DNA from: Saprospiraceae bacterium
GTDB taxonomy: Bacteria; Bacteroidota; Bacteroidia; Chitinophagales; Saprospiraceae
NCBI GenBank assembly: GCA_020628855.1
Contig: JAHDEL010000004.1
Span: forward strand, 100,715-141,103
Length of the DNA stretch: 40,389 bases
Direction: 5' to 3'
Of the stretch, positions 17,033-25,837 are shown one piece after another (within the stretch, counting starts at the first letter, position 1; each line of letters starts with the position of its first letter). The notes below the pieces were generated by a model that was not told the origin of the DNA, made no database searches, and saw nothing but the letters and a program-made list of their open reading frames with translations. The translations under genes and the position numbers were made by a program.

Positions 17033-17086
17033 TTGAGAATATGTGAAGCTTGAGAAAGGATAAAATTCTTCTATTTTCTGGATGCA

Positions 17087-17094
17087 CAAATGTA
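17087..17094 (-). promoter_or_regulatory. TAnnTTTG box upstream of the arylsulfotransferase-like gene
   Basis: The minus strand reads TACATTTG from 17094 to 17087, a perfect match to the Bacteroidota -7 box. It contains the TTG at 17089 that opens the reading frame, so that codon would not be transcribed; the TTG at 17032 would then be the start, with a leader of about 50 bases. No TTG sits at the ideal -33 spacing, only a TTC. Confidence 0.4.
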
Positions 17095-17207
17095 CGAATT
17101 TCTGCTGAGAAGAACGAGAATATATAAGAGTATTAATTGATATCTAAACGCTTAATTCCTAAGTGAATTGCGCATGTATATTGTTACAAAACTTGAAAGA
17201 AATTTAT

Positions 17208-17215
17208 CACCTTTG
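17208..17215 (+). promoter_or_regulatory. Putative -7 promoter box for ubiE-porT
   Basis: CACCTTTG matches TAnnTTTG at seven of eight positions and is followed by CAG, the same ACCTTTGCAG string seen before the yyaL-like and dusB genes. A TTG at 17181-17183 lies 24 bases upstream, slightly too far. A leader of about 44 bases would precede the ATG at 17264. Confidence 0.4.
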
Positions 17216-17263
17216 CAGTCCTCAATTTACTAAAATTGATGAGAGCAAAATAGTACAGATACT

Positions 17264-18016
17264 ATGTCAAATCCAAACCAAACAAATTATGAGAAGGTAA
17301 CGCCTTATGATACTTCTCAAATGGATAAGAAGTCACAGGTTACTTCGATGTTCGATAAAATTGCTCCTTACTATGATTTTCTCAATGGTTTACTTTCTTT
17401 GGGAATCGACACTCTCTGGAGACGAAAAGCAATAAAGACTCTGCTAGAGCATCAACCAAAGCATTTTCTTGATATTGCCACCGGAACTGGGGATGTTGCG
17501 TTAGAGATCCACAAGCAGTCTCCTGAGGCAACAATTCAAGGTCTTGATATCTCATCAAAAATGATTGAACTAGCTAATAAAAAGGTCACAAAACATGGCT
17601 TAAGCGATCAAATCAAAATGGAAGTGGGTGATTCTGAAGCCTTAAGGTATGAGGATATGGCTTTCGATGCAGTTACTGTTTCGTTTGGAGTAAGAAACTT
17701 TGGCAATCTGAAGCAGGGACTTTCTGAAATTCATAGAGTGCTCAGAAGTGATGGCCATCTCATGGTTCTTGAATTCTCAAAACCTACAATTTTTCCCTTT
17801 AAGCAACTCTTTAATTTCTACTTTAAGAATATTCTTCCTTTTATTGGAAAATTCACAAGCAAAGACCCAAAAGCCTATAAATATCTCTACGAATCGGTGC
17901 AGGCATTTCCGGATTATGATCAATTCGCAATAATTCTCAAAGAAATTGGTTTTAACAAAGTAACATGGACACCTCTAAGCCTTGGAATATGCACAATCTA
18001 TCTTGCTTCAAAATAA
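17264..18016 (+). CDS. ubiE: Demethylmenaquinone methyltransferase (UbiE/MenG)
   Basis: The enzyme performs the last step of menaquinone synthesis, methylating demethylmenaquinone with SAM. The 250-residue protein has the family signature blocks: YDFLNGLLSLGIDTLWR (38-54), the SAM-binding loop DIATGTGDVA (about 72-81), and the VTVSFGVRNF block (about 138-147) just before the LSEIHRVL segment. Length and order are typical. Bacteroidota use menaquinone only, so the menG role is the relevant one. The porT-like gene overlaps its 3' end, an adjacency seen in many Bacteroidota genomes. Confidence 0.95.
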   Translation: MSNPNQTNYEKVTPYDTSQMDKKSQVTSMFDKIAPYYDFLNGLLSLGIDTLWRRKAIKTLLEHQPKHFLDIATGTGDVALEIHKQSPEATIQGLDISSKMIELANKKVTKHGLSDQIKMEVGDSEALRYEDMAFDAVTVSFGVRNFGNLKQGLSEIHRVLRSDGHLMVLEFSKPTIFPFKQLFNFYFKNILPFIGKFTSKDPKAYKYLYESVQAFPDYDQFAIILKEIGFNKVTWTPLSLGICTIYLASK

Positions 18017-18714
18017 TTGCTTTTGTCATCTTAGCTTGCTTAGTTCAACCTACGTCGGTTGATGCTCAAATTAAGGCTAAAGACAACTATAATTATAAAG
18101 ATTTCCAAAGGAAGAATTACTATTTCGGTATTAGCCCGCTCGGTGTGAGTAATGCCAATTTCAAAATAAATCGATCTGGGCAATTCATGGCAAATGATAG
18201 TATCAATGTCGTCGAAAGTAGCTCGAGACCTGGTTATGTCATTAATCTAATTGCGAATATCAAAATTGGAGAATACTTTGATTTTAGATTTCTTCCTGGA
18301 TTTGCATTCTTATTTAGAGAACTCACCTACGAAAGCCAAAACAATACTTATTTCAAAAGAATAGAATCGGTCAATCTAGAAGTGCCTATGCTTCTACGAT
18401 TCAAGTCAGCACCGTATAGAGACAAAAGACTGTTTGTTATTGGTGGAGTAAAATATTCTTACGACGTGGCCTCTAATTCGAAAGTACGAGCAGATAATGC
18501 AGCCGAACTTGTCCAGATATCCCCTCACGATTTTGCTCTAGAGGTGGGAGCAGGAATGCAATTTTTCTTTCCTTACTTTATTTTCAGTCCAGAAATCAAA
18601 GTCTCGCACGGGATTGGGAACATTCACATCTTCAAAAATAATTTGGACGAATCCAAAGTCCTCGATCAATTATTGAGTAGAGTACTTCAAATTTCTTTTC
18701 ACTTTGAAGGGTGA
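17989..18714 (+). CDS. porT: PorT-like outer membrane protein of type IX secretion
   Basis: From the ATG at 17989 the protein has 241 residues and a signal peptide ending at SVDAQ; an ATG at 17965 would add eight residues. Alternating hydrophobic strands (NYYFGISPLGVSN, IGEYFDFRFLPGFAF, LEVPMLLRFKS, DFALEVGAGMQFFFPYFIFSPEIKVSHG) indicate an eight-stranded beta-barrel of the PorT type. PorT/SprT is needed for T9SS secretion and gliding in Bacteroidota, and its gene commonly follows ubiE, as here. The window's several T9SS cargo proteins are consistent with this. The 5' end overlaps ubiE by 28 bases and the 3' end overlaps glnS by 16 bases. The barrel is confident; the PorT name leans on context. 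Confidence 0.8.
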   Translation: MHNLSCFKIIAFVILACLVQPTSVDAQIKAKDNYNYKDFQRKNYYFGISPLGVSNANFKINRSGQFMANDSINVVESSSRPGYVINLIANIKIGEYFDFRFLPGFAFLFRELTYESQNNTYFKRIESVNLEVPMLLRFKSAPYRDKRLFVIGGVKYSYDVASNSKVRADNAAELVQISPHDFALEVGAGMQFFFPYFIFSPEIKVSHGIGNIHIFKNNLDESKVLDQLLSRVLQISFHFEG

Positions 18715-20381
18715 TTCTTTTTATTCTTTTTAGCCCAGCTATCTTTTAAACTTACCGTATGGTTGAATACTAAGTCTTCTGATTTACTGTCCAACATGTA
18801 ATATCCTTTACGCATAAACTGAAGATGTCGACCCACTTCTGATTGTTGAAGAAAAGGCTCACCAAAAGCAGTTGTATTCTTCTGCAAAGAGTCATGATTG
18901 AAGAACTCCATAAAGTCTTTGCCTTCATGAGCGAGTGGCGTAGGATCAGTAAATAATCTTCCGTAGTTCATTATTGTTATTGGTACTGCTGTATCTCTAG
19001 CAACCCAGTGCAATGTTCCTTTCGCCTTAATTCCTGATGTGTCTTGACCACTTTTTGAGTCAGGAAAGTATGTTGCAAAAACCTCGCTGACATTGCCATT
19101 TTCATCCAAAGTGTAATCTGTACATTGTACAATGTAACCATGCTTTAATCTGACATTTCTGCCTGGACCTAATCTGAAAAATTTCTTTGGAGGGTCCACC
19201 ATGAAGTCATCTCTCTCAATATAGAGATTGCCACTAAAAGGTATCTCTCGAGATGCTGACTGTTCATCCTCAGGATTATTTACAGCTGACATCATTTCGC
19301 TACCTTTATCGTAATTAGTTATTGTCAACTTAATAGGGTCAGTCACAACCATAACACGATTAGATACCGAATTAAGCTCTTCCCTAACGCAAGATTCTAG
19401 CAACTCCACTTCTATGACGTTATCTCGCTTTGCCACTCCGACCTTATCACAGAATACTCTTAAAGCTTTAGCAGGATAACCCTTCCTTCGCATGCCAGAA
19501 ACTGTTGGCATTCTCGGATCATCCCATCCATCAACAAGACCTTCGTTAACAAGCTTGAGGAGTCGTCTCTTTGATGTAATCATGTAAGCGACATTCATTC
19601 TTGCGAACTCGATTTGTCTTGAAGGAAAAATTTCCAATTTTTCAATAAACCAATCATACAGAGGTCTATGGTGTCTAAACTCTAAAGAGCAGAGACTATG
19701 TGTTATATGCTCTATACTATCAGATTGACCGTGTGCAAAGTCATACATCGGGTAGATACACCATGCATCTCCAGTTCTATGGTGATGTGCATGCTTTATT
19801 CTGTAAATAACAGGATCTCTCATATGCATATTTGGCGATGTCATATCCACCTTTGCTCTGAGAACCATTGCACCATCAGGATGTTTACCTGCCTTCATTT
19901 CTTTGAAAAGTTGCAAACTTTCCTCCTTTGGACGATCTCTAAATTGACTTGGAATGCCAGGTTCTTTTGGAGTTCCTTTCATTTCTGCAATTTCATCTGG
20001 AGTTGAAGAGTCAATGTATGCATTCCCATCTTCTATGAGCTTGATTGCATAATTGTATAGAGTATCAAAGTAGTCAGAAGCAAATAACGCTTCTCCTTCC
20101 CATTGAAAGCCTAGCCAATTAATGTCTCTTTGAATGGCTTCAACATATTCTGTATCTTCTGTAACTGGGTTGGTATCATCAAATCTTAAGTTCGTTTTAC
20201 CCCCATATTTCTGAGCTAGTTCAAAATTGATACAAATCGCTTTAGTATGACCAATATGCAGATATCCATTTGGTTCAGGAGGGAATCTTGTATGAATTCT
20301 TCCTTGATGCTTACCAGAAGCCATGTCTTCTTCAATAATTTCTTCTATAAAATTCAGTGCTTTATAATTCTCCTCTGACAT
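18699..20381 (-). CDS. glnS: Glutaminyl-tRNA synthetase
   Basis: GlnRS charges tRNA-Gln with glutamine. The 560-residue class I synthetase has PEPNGYLHIGH (35-45, the HIGH motif) and the second signature at 268-272 as ITSKR, where E. coli has MSKRK; the Lys is kept. The block DGWDDPRMPT and the C-terminal anticodon-binding beta-barrels (about 330-550) are present. The length matches the bacterial GlnRS, and GluRS is excluded by the long C-terminal barrels and the PEPNGYLHIGH form of motif 1. It lies 24 bases downstream of argS on the same strand and converges with porT with a 16-base overlap. Having GlnRS means Gln-tRNA need not be made by the transamidation route. Confidence 0.95.
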   Translation of the reverse strand: MSEENYKALNFIEEIIEEDMASGKHQGRIHTRFPPEPNGYLHIGHTKAICINFELAQKYGGKTNLRFDDTNPVTEDTEYVEAIQRDINWLGFQWEGEALFASDYFDTLYNYAIKLIEDGNAYIDSSTPDEIAEMKGTPKEPGIPSQFRDRPKEESLQLFKEMKAGKHPDGAMVLRAKVDMTSPNMHMRDPVIYRIKHAHHHRTGDAWCIYPMYDFAHGQSDSIEHITHSLCSLEFRHHRPLYDWFIEKLEIFPSRQIEFARMNVAYMITSKRRLLKLVNEGLVDGWDDPRMPTVSGMRRKGYPAKALRVFCDKVGVAKRDNVIEVELLESCVREELNSVSNRVMVVTDPIKLTITNYDKGSEMMSAVNNPEDEQSASREIPFSGNLYIERDDFMVDPPKKFFRLGPGRNVRLKHGYIVQCTDYTLDENGNVSEVFATYFPDSKSGQDTSGIKAKGTLHWVARDTAVPITIMNYGRLFTDPTPLAHEGKDFMEFFNHDSLQKNTTAFGEPFLQQSEVGRHLQFMRKGYYMLDSKSEDLVFNHTVSLKDSWAKKNKKNHPSK

Positions 20382-20405
20382 AATTGTGTTTTCCTTTTCA
20401 GTTTA

Positions 20406-22277
20406 TTACATCCTTTCTGGCATCTCGATACCTAGCAGACGCAGACTTGTTTTTAGTACATTTCCAGTTACTTCGCTGAGTAACAATCTTGATACTTTCG
20501 CTGCATCAGTTTCTGCAGTAAGTATTCTGTGTTCATGATAAAACTTATGATATTCTTTCGCCAAGTCAAAAGCATAATGCGCCACTTTTGATGGATCATA
20601 TTCTGAGGCTGATTCTTGAACAACCCTCGGAAAGCTATCAATCAAAATAAGTACATTCTTTTCTTGATTAGACCAAGTATATTCTCCAGAAAGTGTAATC
20701 GAATCTACATCTGACTTTGACAAAACTGAATTGATCCTAACATAAGCATTCTGAATGTACGGTCCCGTTTGCCCTTGCATATCCACAGATTGCGAAGGAT
20801 CGAATGTCATTCTCTTCTTTGCAGCAACTTTGAGTATGAAGTACTTCAATGCTCCTAGACCAATTCTGTTATACACTTCTGCTCTTTCTTCCTCAGTTAT
20901 CTCTTGAAGATTTGGGCTATCTTTTGCATTGGCCTTTGCCTCAGCAATCACTTCTGTAATCAAGTCATCAGCATCTACCACCGTACCTTCTCTACTCTTC
21001 ATTTTACCAGATGGTAAATCCACCATCCCATAAGAGAGATGATATAATTGATCAGAAAAGCTATACTTTGCTTTCTTCATTGTCGCAAAAAGTGCTTGAA
21101 AATGATAATCTTGTTCATCTGCAACAACATAAATACATTGGTCAAATGCATAGTCATCATAGCGCTGTAAAGCAGTGCCAATATCCTGTGTAATGTAAAC
21201 AGAGGTACCATCACTCCTCAACAATATCTTCTGATCAAGGCCATATTCCTCTAGGTCAACCCAGATGCTTCCATCTTCTTTTCGGTAGAATAGATCATCT
21301 ACTAATCCTTGTTCCACAGTAGACTTACCTCGCAAGTATGTTTCAGACTCATAATACAGTTTATCAAAGTTGACGCCAAGAGCTTGATAAGTGGTATCAA
21401 AACCATCATACACCCAACCATTCATCGTCTTCCATAGAGAGATCACGCTTTCTTCTCCACTCTCCCATTGTTGAAGCATTTCTCGCGCTTCTTTACCAAT
21501 TTGAGAGTATTCATTGAAGTAAGTATTCTTATAGCGTTTGAAGAATCCTTCTTTCGATTCATCTTCTTTCTTTAATGATTTGTACACATCTAGTCCTGCT
21601 CCACTCTGCCAGTCAGTATATTCCTTTTGAAAAAGCTTTTCGAATTGGACATAGTAGTTTCCTACGAAGTGATCTCCTTTGATAGATTGGCTATCAGGAG
21701 TTGCGCCATCCGCTAATTTTTTCCAAGCGACCATACTTTTGCAAATGGCAATACCTCTATCGTTAATGATCTGCACTTTCTTGACTGCTCTTCCTGCAAA
21801 TTCAAGAATACTGCTCATGGACCAACCAATCAAAATATTCCTAATATGTCCAAGGTGAATCGGCTTGTTAGTATTCGGTGAACAAAACTCGACTATTACG
21901 GTCTTGCCATTCGATGCACTACTTCCAAATGCACTCCCTTCTCCAAACATTTCATTTAGCCTAGCGTCATAAAATGCAGATTCAAAGGTTAAATTCAAAA
22001 AGCCTTTTACTACTTCAGCTTTTTGCAATGGTATTTTTTTCGCTTTCAGAAATTGGATTATTTGATCACCCAATGCCTGAGGATTTGTGGAAAATCGCTT
22101 TAAATAGGGAAAGAGCACAATTGAGTAATCACCATCAATATCTTTGGCAATTACATTGACATTAATAGTATGAGTCGGTATTAACTGCTCATAAGCTTCC
22201 TCAAAAAAAGCAGCAGTCAATTGTTGTAAATAAGCTATGTTATTCTGATATCCCAAGAGTGATTCTGTTTTATCCAA
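20406..22277 (-). CDS. argS: Arginyl-tRNA synthetase
   Basis: ArgRS charges tRNA-Arg. The 623-residue class I synthetase carries the N-terminal Add-1 domain (about 1-110), the HIGH variant HLGH at 141-144 within PNTNKPIHLGHIRN, the KMSKS variant KMKSR at 425-429, and the C-terminal DALR-type helical domain ending in LGIEMPERM. The start is TTG at 22277; an in-frame stop lies a few codons upstream and the next Met is far inside, so TTG is the only reasonable choice. A perfect TAnnTTTG box sits 4 bases before it. rsmD ends 21 bases upstream, glnS follows 24 bases downstream. Confidence 0.95.
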   Translation of the reverse strand: MDKTESLLGYQNNIAYLQQLTAAFFEEAYEQLIPTHTINVNVIAKDIDGDYSIVLFPYLKRFSTNPQALGDQIIQFLKAKKIPLQKAEVVKGFLNLTFESAFYDARLNEMFGEGSAFGSSASNGKTVIVEFCSPNTNKPIHLGHIRNILIGWSMSSILEFAGRAVKKVQIINDRGIAICKSMVAWKKLADGATPDSQSIKGDHFVGNYYVQFEKLFQKEYTDWQSGAGLDVYKSLKKEDESKEGFFKRYKNTYFNEYSQIGKEAREMLQQWESGEESVISLWKTMNGWVYDGFDTTYQALGVNFDKLYYESETYLRGKSTVEQGLVDDLFYRKEDGSIWVDLEEYGLDQKILLRSDGTSVYITQDIGTALQRYDDYAFDQCIYVVADEQDYHFQALFATMKKAKYSFSDQLYHLSYGMVDLPSGKMKSREGTVVDADDLITEVIAEAKANAKDSPNLQEITEEERAEVYNRIGLGALKYFILKVAAKKRMTFDPSQSVDMQGQTGPYIQNAYVRINSVLSKSDVDSITLSGEYTWSNQEKNVLILIDSFPRVVQESASEYDPSKVAHYAFDLAKEYHKFYHEHRILTAETDAAKVSRLLLSEVTGNVLKTSLRLLGIEMPERM

Positions 22278-22281
22278 AAGG

Positions 22282-22289
22282 CAAAAATA
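22282..22289 (-). promoter_or_regulatory. TAnnTTTG promoter box directly before argS
   Basis: The minus strand reads TATTTTTG from 22289 to 22282, a perfect match to the Bacteroidota -7 box. Only four bases (CCTT) separate it from the TTG start codon, so the transcript would begin at or within a base or two of the start codon. No clear TTG at -33. Confidence 0.4.
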
Positions 22290-22298
22290 CTATAATGC

Positions 22299-22844
22299 TT
22301 AGACAGGACTACGGAAGAAACTAAAATATGTTTGACCGTAGTTTCTTACTTCTTCCAAATATTCATGATCATCAAATCTTATCCTTGGATTATGCTCCAG
22401 AATAAGCAAACCATTTGGCTCTAGAATATTGGCAGTCATAATCTTATCTGGTATTGTTCCAATAGTTTTAAGAGCATATGGTGGACCAGCGAAGATGAGA
22501 TTATATGTCTGGTTAGTTGAAGCTATATACTTAAACACATCCATCTTAACGATGGACACTTTATCTGAAATCTTGAGTTTCTCAAGCATTGTTTTCACAA
22601 AACTGACACAACCACCAAATTTGTCAACATATGTTGCATGAATTGCTCCCCTAGAAATCATTTCATAACAATGATTTCCTGACCCTCCGAAAAGATCTAA
22701 AAATCTAATCTCATCAAAGTTCAATCTATTCTGTAAGATGTTGTAGAGCGCTTCTTTTGAAAAGTCTGTTGTTGGTCGTGTTGGCCAATTGTTTGCAGGC
22801 GGGTTAAATCTATACCCTTTGAATTCACCACCTATGATGCGCAT
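22299..22844 (-). CDS. rsmD: RsmD-family 16S rRNA methyltransferase with altered catalytic motif
   Basis: RsmD methylates G966 of 16S rRNA at N2, using SAM. The 181-residue protein has the family start MRIIGGEFKG, the RPTTDFSKEALYNIL block (23-37), and the SAM loop FLDLFGGSGN (about 48-57) followed by SRGA. The catalytic motif IV, normally DPPY/F, reads GPPY (FAGPPYAL, about 119-126): the codon is GGT where one base change would give GAT. The rest is well conserved, so the protein is either inactive, catalytically different, or tolerant of this change. The start overlaps the DUF3822 gene by 13 bases, an arrangement common in Bacteroidota. Confidence 0.88.
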   Translation of the reverse strand: MRIIGGEFKGYRFNPPANNWPTRPTTDFSKEALYNILQNRLNFDEIRFLDLFGGSGNHCYEMISRGAIHATYVDKFGGCVSFVKTMLEKLKISDKVSIVKMDVFKYIASTNQTYNLIFAGPPYALKTIGTIPDKIMTANILEPNGLLILEHNPRIRFDDHEYLEEVRNYGQTYFSFFRSPV

Positions 22845-23563
22845 AGATAACCTAGATACATATCGAAGTACAAATGACTTTCATCCAATTGACCATCCAA
22901 ATACTTTTTGGGAATGCTCTCAAATTCAATATTCTGAAGATAGTCTTTGAGCATATTTGATAATGGACTCGATGTAGCAATGCCACCACTCAAGATAGAC
23001 TTTATAGTATGAGGGATACCGTATTGTCTATATTGGAGTAAAACAAAATATAACAGATCTTCCTTTGTTGCAAAGTCATAGGAATTGATCCCCTTAATAT
23101 CTCCAGCTAATTTGGAAAGAATAAATGCCTTTTGTCCTGAAACATGAACAAAAACACCATTCCTTTTATGCCTATTATGTTTGATCAATCCACCCACGAG
23201 GTGCTGACCATGCTTTGCAGTCTTTGGTCGTTTATAAAGGATAAATAAGTCACCTGATCCAACCTTGTCTGCAACACTTTCATATTCCTTCATCTGAGAT
23301 GGAAATAGTAAGGTGCTCAGATATTCATCTATTTGCTTCTTCTTCATATCCATGCCACTCATGACTAGAAAGGGCGAATTGCTTTCTAACCAAAACTTAT
23401 TCAAAGTGTTACCTTCAATCTGAGAAATGTCAACATCGCTCTCATTATCAAATATCTGTAGACAAGACTCTTTAGTCCAGAGACTGCTTAGTTCAGAAGT
23501 ATTTGTTGAGCTATGTACGAAATAATCGGGCTGAGCAGATTGCTTACTCTTGTATTGGATCAT
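22832..23563 (-). CDS. DUF3822 family protein
   Basis: The 243-residue soluble protein has no signal peptide or membrane segment. Its position immediately before rsmD and features such as LLYFVLLQYRQYGI, ILSGGIATSSPLS and a C-terminal LYFDMYLGYL fit the DUF3822 family of Bacteroidota, which is thought to have an actin/ASKHA-like fold. The function is unknown. Its start codon abuts the stop of the upstream hypothetical gene (no gap) and its 3' end overlaps rsmD by 13 bases, so the three are very likely co-transcribed and translationally coupled. The family call rests on context and pattern, since no diagnostic catalytic motif exists. Confidence 0.65.
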   Translation of the reverse strand: MIQYKSKQSAQPDYFVHSSTNTSELSSLWTKESCLQIFDNESDVDISQIEGNTLNKFWLESNSPFLVMSGMDMKKKQIDEYLSTLLFPSQMKEYESVADKVGSGDLFILYKRPKTAKHGQHLVGGLIKHNRHKRNGVFVHVSGQKAFILSKLAGDIKGINSYDFATKEDLLYFVLLQYRQYGIPHTIKSILSGGIATSSPLSNMLKDYLQNIEFESIPKKYLDGQLDESHLYFDMYLGYLCAS

Positions 23564-24142
23564 TTAGTTCTCCCAATTTCCTGAAACATTCGGAGCGTTC
23601 ATATCTCCAAATTTGAGCAATTTATTTGGGTCATATGAATTGTCGTACTTCGAATATTTGGTACTACCATATTCTCCCATAAATTCCTTCCATCTAGTAC
23701 CAACTTGTACCACACTCACCAAAGTTTGTTGATAGGTGAGTGTATCTGCATCTATTGCAAATTCAGTTTGCTTATCTGTGAAAGGAACATATTGAATGCC
23801 ATCTAATTCAATGCCTAACGCATTGATAGAATCTAATGCCGATGAATAGGTGACTATTTCTTCGAACTCTCCTTTCTTTCCTTCAATTTCTACTGGAACT
23901 CTATGAGGGATACTGTCATTCTGCAGAACGTATCTCAACGTATCAAAGTTAGGTGCGAATTCTCCTGTAATACCTCTATAAATTTCTTGCGCTGAACGAA
24001 TATCTTGTAGCTTACTAACTACGACATCGCTTTTTTGAGTCTTCACTTGTTGGAAAGTGATGGGCTCTTTGATATTATTGTATAAGATGTATGCAAGAAA
24101 AAGATTCAATAATAACAATGCAAGTCCAATACCTAATCTCAT
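23564..24142 (-). CDS. Membrane-anchored hypothetical protein upstream of DUF3822-rsmD
   Basis: A 192-residue protein with one N-terminal membrane helix (MRLGIGLALLLLNLFLAYILY) and a periplasmic remainder. The segment SKLQDIRSAQEIYRGITGEFAPNF, right after the helix, resembles the conserved part of pseudopilin-like proteins, in which an amphipathic helix is followed by 'AQ-x-x-Y-x-x-x-x-G-x-(F/Y)', but there is no pilin cleavage motif and I do not assign it. Glu/Asp-rich loops and a C-terminal Tyr/Asn/Asp-rich tail follow. It is the first gene of the unit with DUF3822 and rsmD. Function unknown. Confidence 0.7.
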   Translation of the reverse strand: MRLGIGLALLLLNLFLAYILYNNIKEPITFQQVKTQKSDVVVSKLQDIRSAQEIYRGITGEFAPNFDTLRYVLQNDSIPHRVPVEIEGKKGEFEEIVTYSSALDSINALGIELDGIQYVPFTDKQTEFAIDADTLTYQQTLVSVVQVGTRWKEFMGEYGSTKYSKYDNSYDPNKLLKFGDMNAPNVSGNWEN

Positions 24143-24299
24143 GTTTTCTGTTTTAGAAGCAGGCTAATAGCCAGTTACCGTTTTAAGTGTTGTAAAAGTA
24201 GTAAAACTTTTGTTGAATATAAAAGATGCAATTAGCATAAAGTTTGGTGTATGTTTTGTTGAAAAAAAAATTGCATTTTTGCTACGTAGTTGAGTAATT

Positions 24300-25310
24300 A
24301 TGACCCAGTCAAATATCTTCATCCTTGCAATTGAGTCTTCCTGTGATGATACATCTGCAGCTGTTATAAAAGATGGCACTGTACTATCTAATTGCATTGC
24401 CAACCAGGATGTCCATGCCCAATATGGAGGTGTTGTTCCTGAGTTAGCGTCGAGAATGCATGATAAAAACATTGTCCCAGTTGTCAATGCAGCTCTAAGC
24501 AAAGCAGGAGTAAAGAAAGAACAGCTAAATGCTGTAGCTGTAACCAGAGGACCTGGATTATTGGGTAGCCTTATCGTTGGGGTGAATTTTGCAAAGAGTC
24601 TTTCTTTGGGTCTTCAGATACCTCTTGTTGAGGTGAATCACATGGAAGCTCATGTCATGGCCCATTTTGCAGAACAGCCCTACCCCGAATTTCCATTCCT
24701 TTGTCTTACTGTATCTGGTGGCCATACTCAAATAGTCAAAGTAAGTGACTATAACAATATGGAAGTGCTGGGGTCTACAATTGATGATGCTGCTGGAGAA
24801 GCTTTTGACAAAACAGGAAAAATGCTTGGGCTACCTTATCCCGCAGGACCAGTCATAGACAAGAAAGCACGCGAAGGTGATGCCTTGTTTTCCTTTCCAG
24901 AACCTCAAGTTGGTGAACTTGACTTTAGCTTCAGCGGACTAAAGACATCTATTTTATATTTTGTAAAGAAGCAACTCAAAGCTGATGCCTCATTCGTAGA
25001 AAGCAACCTAAATAATATTTGTGCATCTGTTCAAAATACAATTGTCTCAATTCTGATTAAAAAGATTGCAATTGCTGCAGAAAAATATAATATTCAATCA
25101 ATTGCTCTAGCTGGTGGTGTTTCTGCAAATAGTCAGCTGAGAGAAGCATTCACTGAGCTTGGGAAAACAAGACGGTGGAAAACCTATATTCCTCAATTCC
25201 AATATTGTACTGATAATGCAGGCATGATAGGTATAAGTGGCTATTATCACTACCTGAATGAAAAGTATGCGGACCAGTCCATAGAGCCTGACCCGAGACT
25301 CAAAATCTAA
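24300..25310 (+). CDS. tsaD: tRNA N6-adenosine threonylcarbamoyltransferase TsaD
   Basis: TsaD transfers the threonylcarbamoyl group to A37 of ANN-decoding tRNAs, working with TsaB and TsaE. The 336-residue ASKHA-fold protein has the IESSCDDTSAAV start (11-22), the GPGLLGSLIVG block (85-95), and the metal-binding HMEAH at 114-118. The second-half signatures SGGHTQ and GEAFDKTGKMLGL, and the C-terminal YCTDNAGMIG, are also present. All ligand positions appear intact. The gene is divergent from the hypothetical-DUF3822-rsmD unit, and its stop codon directly abuts the stop of the convergent Lys-rich gene. Confidence 0.97.
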   Translation: MTQSNIFILAIESSCDDTSAAVIKDGTVLSNCIANQDVHAQYGGVVPELASRMHDKNIVPVVNAALSKAGVKKEQLNAVAVTRGPGLLGSLIVGVNFAKSLSLGLQIPLVEVNHMEAHVMAHFAEQPYPEFPFLCLTVSGGHTQIVKVSDYNNMEVLGSTIDDAAGEAFDKTGKMLGLPYPAGPVIDKKAREGDALFSFPEPQVGELDFSFSGLKTSILYFVKKQLKADASFVESNLNNICASVQNTIVSILIKKIAIAAEKYNIQSIALAGGVSANSQLREAFTELGKTRRWKTYIPQFQYCTDNAGMIGISGYYHYLNEKYADQSIEPDPRLKI

Positions 25311-25703
25311 TTACTTCTTACTTAGGCTTTGGATAAGCTTTTGCTTCTTTGCTTCAACTTTCATTTCACGCTTATCGAGCTTTGCCATCATTTTTTTATA
25401 CTTCTCTTTAGTCCAGCTTCCGCTTTCTTTCTTAAGATTAAATTTTGATCTCAACATCTCTATTTTAGATTTCGCTTTATCGATAGCGGTTTTCTTTTTC
25501 TTAAAGCTGTCATCAGCTTGACCGTACTTTACTTCTCTTGATTCCACATTTGAATTAGCTCTTGGTGTAATGACCTTTTTTGACTGTGTAGGTTGCTCGG
25601 ACTTTTCTACTTTCTTCAACCCATCTTTTGATTGAGCATGAGTTGCTAGAGAAAGTCCTAATGTAAATAGAGCTAGTGAAAATATAATTTGATAAAATTT
25701 CAT
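25311..25703 (-). CDS. Small secreted Lys-rich protein
   Basis: A 130-residue protein with a clear signal peptide (hydrophobic stretch ending in ATHAQS). The mature part is extremely Lys-rich and mostly helical, with heptad-like spacing in the second half (about 75-128), so a coiled coil or nucleic-acid/polyanion contact is possible. No conserved domain is recognisable. It converges with tsaD with no gap and lies 156 bases from the divergent hydrolase start. Function unknown. Confidence 0.65.
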   Translation of the reverse strand: MKFYQIIFSLALFTLGLSLATHAQSKDGLKKVEKSEQPTQSKKVITPRANSNVESREVKYGQADDSFKKKKTAIDKAKSKIEMLRSKFNLKKESGSWTKEKYKKMMAKLDKREMKVEAKKQKLIQSLSKK

Positions 25704-25837
25704 TCTACTTTTTATTTATAGCGTTAATTATGCCAAGAGAACGAAGATAACTGTATCTCCTGTATCCACAACTCCACATCGGACGAAGTTTTAACAAGAA
25801 TTAACTAGTGAGGATATCTTGTGCAAAGTAATTACTC

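Noticed and set aside
17223-17238. CAATTT-ACTA-AAATTG small hairpin in the ubiE leader
   Set aside because: A six-pair AT-rich stem with one G-C pair is too weak for a riboswitch or attenuator call.
18699-20381. ITSKR in place of MSKRK at the second signature of GlnRS as a possible sign of a broken enzyme
   Set aside because: The key Lys is kept, all other blocks are intact, and this motif is variable between synthetases.
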